Part shown: piece by piece, positions 61,980-64,000 of the stretch
How positions within the stretch are numbered: position 1 is the stretch's first letter
How the letters are laid out: each line of letters opens with the position of its first letter
DNA from: Verrucomicrobiota bacterium
GTDB lineage: Bacteria > Verrucomicrobiota > Verrucomicrobiia > Limisphaerales > UBA1319
NCBI GenBank assembly: GCA_022709905.1
Contig: JAKLHY010000005.1
Span: forward strand, 62,001-126,000
Reading direction: 5' to 3'
DNA length: 64,000 nucleotides
Notes under the pieces: generated by a model
Told to the model about the DNA's origin: nothing
Databases searched by the model: none
The model's input: only the letters and a program-made list of their open reading frames with translations
Program-made: the position numbers and the translations under genes

Positions 61980-63395
61980 ATGCAGTTCACTGAAACCGAA
62001 ATCGTTGTCGCAGGCGCCGGCCCTGGCGGATACGCCGCCGCTTTTTACGCGGCTGACAAAGGCAAGAAGGTTATTCTCGTGGAACAGGAATCCCGCTTGG
62101 GTGGCGTCTGTCTCAATCGAGGCTGTATTCCGTCGAAGGCGTTGCTGCAAGCCACCGGCCTGATCCGTGAATCCCAGGAAGCCACACATCAAGGAATTTC
62201 GTTCGATCCTCCTCGGATCAGCATCGACCAGATGCGCGCCTGGAAAGATTCCATTCTCCAGAAACTGGGGCAAGGCATCAGCGGCCTCGCCAAGCAGCGC
62301 GGGGTCGAGGTCTGGCTCGGGCGCGGGCACTTTGAAGATTCACAAACACTGCGAGTGGAAACGCCCGAGGGACAGAAATTCATCCGTTATCAACAGGCGG
62401 TCGTGGCCGTGGGATCCAAACCCGCCATGCCCAAGGTTTTTGATCTGGGCAACCCTCGAATCATGACCTCGGACGAAGCGCTCGAAATCGAGGATGTTCC
62501 GGAAAACCTGTTGATTGTGGGAGGCGGATATATCGGCATGGAACTGGGGACCGTATATGCCGCCCTCGGCAGCAAGGTTGTTCTGGTCGAAGCCGCCGAC
62601 ACCATCCTCGCCGCAGCTGATCAGGATCTCATTCAGCCGGTGCTCCGCCAGGCCCGGAAAAACTTCAAAGAACTCCGCGCCAAGACCAAGGTCCAAAACA
62701 TGGCCACCAAAGGCAAGACCATCCAGGTCACCATGGAGGTGGAAGGCGAGTCCCGCGTGGAACATTACGACAAGGTTCTAATCTCGATCGGCCGCGTGCC
62801 CAGGGCGGAGGACTTGGGTCTGGAAAACACCCGCGTTGAACTGGATGCCAAGGGCTACATCAAGGTCGATCCGCAACAACGCACCGCCGATCCCCGAATC
62901 TACGCCATCGGGGATATCGTCGGCGGCGCCATGCTGGCCCACAAGGCGGCCAAGGAGGCCCGGATTGCCATTGAAGTGATCACCGGCGAGTCCAGCGCCT
63001 TCAAAGATATCGTCATGCCCGCGGTGGTCTTCACGAATCCTGAGATTGCCTGGTGCGGGCTCACCGAGTCCGAAGCCAAATCCAAGGGATTGGATTTCAA
63101 GGTCTCGAGGTTCCCTTGGACCGCATCGGGACGGGCGCTTTGTTTTCAGAGGCCCGATGGCATCACAAAACTGATTGTGGATCCCGAGAGCGAGCGCATC
63201 CTGGGAGTCGGCATCTGTGGTCATCACGCGGGTGATATGATCAGCGAAGGAGTGCTGGCGATCGAAATGGGGGCCACCGCCAAGGACTTGGCCGAATCAG
63301 TCCATCCCCACCCTACCCTTTCGGAAACTATCATGGAATGCGCCGAGGCCTACTACGGATTCTCGACCCACGCCTACTCCAAACGCTACCTGTAG
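61980..63395 (+). CDS. lpdA: Dihydrolipoyl dehydrogenase, E3 (LpdA)
   Basis: FAD-dependent disulfide reductase, 471 residues, full length. N-terminal FAD motif VVAGAGPGGYAAAFYAADKG; redox disulfide GGVCLNRGCIPSKALL (Cys44 and Cys49); NAD-binding LLIVGGGYIGMELGTVYAAL; the second FAD motif RIYAIGDIVGGAMLAHKA; C-terminal catalytic His in ESVHPHPTLSE. It reoxidises the dihydrolipoyl group of E2 and makes NADH. It starts 18 bases after aceF and completes the operon. Confidence 0.97.
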   Translation: MQFTETEIVVAGAGPGGYAAAFYAADKGKKVILVEQESRLGGVCLNRGCIPSKALLQATGLIRESQEATHQGISFDPPRISIDQMRAWKDSILQKLGQGISGLAKQRGVEVWLGRGHFEDSQTLRVETPEGQKFIRYQQAVVAVGSKPAMPKVFDLGNPRIMTSDEALEIEDVPENLLIVGGGYIGMELGTVYAALGSKVVLVEAADTILAAADQDLIQPVLRQARKNFKELRAKTKVQNMATKGKTIQVTMEVEGESRVEHYDKVLISIGRVPRAEDLGLENTRVELDAKGYIKVDPQQRTADPRIYAIGDIVGGAMLAHKAAKEARIAIEVITGESSAFKDIVMPAVVFTNPEIAWCGLTESEAKSKGLDFKVSRFPWTASGRALCFQRPDGITKLIVDPESERILGVGICGHHAGDMISEGVLAIEMGATAKDLAESVHPHPTLSETIMECAEAYYGFSTHAYSKRYL

Positions 63396-63498
63396 GACGC
63401 CAAAACACTCATAAGTGCGGGATAAGTCCGAGGGCCTGGAGTGGATGAAAATCGATGGAATATCCGGGTTTCAGCCCATCGAGCGCTTCCTCCATCAT

Positions 63499-63535
63499 TC
63501 GTGTCCATTGGCGTTCATTCGGGGTTCAGTTTTTG
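63499..63535. repeat. Short dispersed repeat (degenerate)
   Basis: The stretch ATTCGTGTCCATTGGCGTTC followed by ATTCGGGGTTCAG belongs to the same CCATTCGCGGTT-like family as 111-139 and 35727-35740, in a gap between lpdA and the partial last gene. Confidence 0.4.
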
Positions 63536-63609
63536 GGAGGATCCTGGCGACGATTTGCGCGCGCACAGATAACTCGACAAACCGATTGCCTGGGCGCAAG
63601 CTTTGATCG

Positions 63610-64000
63610 ATGGAAAAATACGGCGATTCCCCGCTCGACCGCCTGTGGCATGAATACAGCCTGGTTTTCAGGGATTTCGACGATCTCACCCTGGCGCGAT
63701 GGATGTCTCAAACCCTGGGACAACTGCAGGGCCGGGTCTGGCGTCTCTCGCATCCCCTGGTGGGTTCTTATCGACTCGCGGCCCACTGGGCGATGGAACG
63801 TCAAATCTGGCTGAAGCGCCTGGTCTCCATTCCGCTGGCTTACACCGAGGCCCCCTGTTGCCGCGCTCCATTGCTCCCCATGCTGACACGCGATGTCCTC
63901 GAGTCCGGCCTGATCTGTCAGCATTGCTCAGGCACGGCGGTCCCTCTTGAGGATCTCCCGGCCGATCTCCAGAATAATATTCGCCTTTGGGCGGGTGAAT
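63610..64000 (+). CDS. Partial gene of unknown function, cut by the window end
   Basis: An open frame from ATG 63610 (MEKYGDSPLDRLWHEYSLVF) that runs to base 64000 without stop, so at least 130 residues. It is Trp/Leu/Arg-rich and cytoplasmic-looking. A Cys pair (APCCRAPLLP, then LICQHCSGTAV) may bind zinc. I recognise no family. The start is supported by good codon and composition character and by lack of competing frames. It lies 214 bases downstream of lpdA. Confidence 0.6.
   Translation, partial: MEKYGDSPLDRLWHEYSLVFRDFDDLTLARWMSQTLGQLQGRVWRLSHPLVGSYRLAAHWAMERQIWLKRLVSIPLAYTEAPCCRAPLLPMLTRDVLESGLICQHCSGTAVPLEDLPADLQNNIRLWAGE

Overview
The window reads as a chromosomal segment of a moderately GC-rich Gram-negative bacterium, most likely a Verrucomicrobiota member of the Limisphaerales/Pedosphaeraceae type. 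No rRNA or marker gene proves this. The inference rests on the gene families present: repeated DUF1080 (3-keto-disaccharide hydrolase-like) proteins, LamG proteins, Tat-exported Gfo/Idh/MocA and aldo/keto reductase proteins, a PIG-L deacetylase, two sulfatases, outer-membrane beta-barrels, a giant LVIVD/Ig/delta-60 repeat protein, and a kinase and sensor carrying beta-propellers.

Layout. 0.2-3.7 kb: a DUF1080-LamG lipoprotein, an Old Yellow Enzyme-type oxidoreductase and an unknown protein. 3.7-12.5 kb: one giant secreted repeat protein split by a single-base frameshift in an A-run. 12.6-22.3 kb: a small lipoprotein, LamG proteins, a Tat-exported AKR-fold protein lacking most of the catalytic tetrad, a tetraheme cytochrome c lipoprotein, and a PA14/Ig/C-type-lectin/LRR mosaic. 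22.3-27 kb: an unknown secreted protein divergent from a Ser/Thr kinase with a C-terminal propeller. 27-31.4 kb: a carbohydrate cassette (Gfo/Idh/MocA, DUF1080, beta-helix protein, PIG-L deacetylase). 31.4-35.7 kb: a coiled-coil lipoprotein and small partner, a double AHSA1/SRPBCC protein, a PAS remnant and another DUF1080 protein. 35.8-50.7 kb: a mostly minus-strand envelope cluster with two sulfatases, an OprP-like porin, three other barrel-like proteins, a lipocalin, a DUF4143 ATPase, an orphan HicB, and a repeat-rich YNP-TG protein. 50.7-56.2 kb: a two-component locus (giant propeller sensor kinase, FixJ-like regulator, single REC protein) interrupted by a four-helix-bundle (S23/IVS-type) gene between inverted 14-bp repeat arrays, with decayed kinase and sigma-54 activator fragments upstream. 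56.4-56.7 kb: tRNA-Asp(GTC) behind a possible unannotated small RNA. 57-63.4 kb: a lipoate/octanoate ligase-type gene divergent from a complete pyruvate dehydrogenase operon (aceE-aceF-lpd). A partial unknown gene runs off the right edge.

How it fits together: the sulfatases, porins, DUF1080/LamG proteins, beta-helix protein and oxidoreductases suggest uptake and breakdown of sulfated or otherwise decorated polysaccharides. The PDH operon with its lipoylation gene is central carbon metabolism. The least explained items are the inverted-repeat-flanked four-helix-bundle element, the structured transcript candidate upstream of tRNA-Asp, and the dispersed palindromic and direct short repeats in intergenic DNA.
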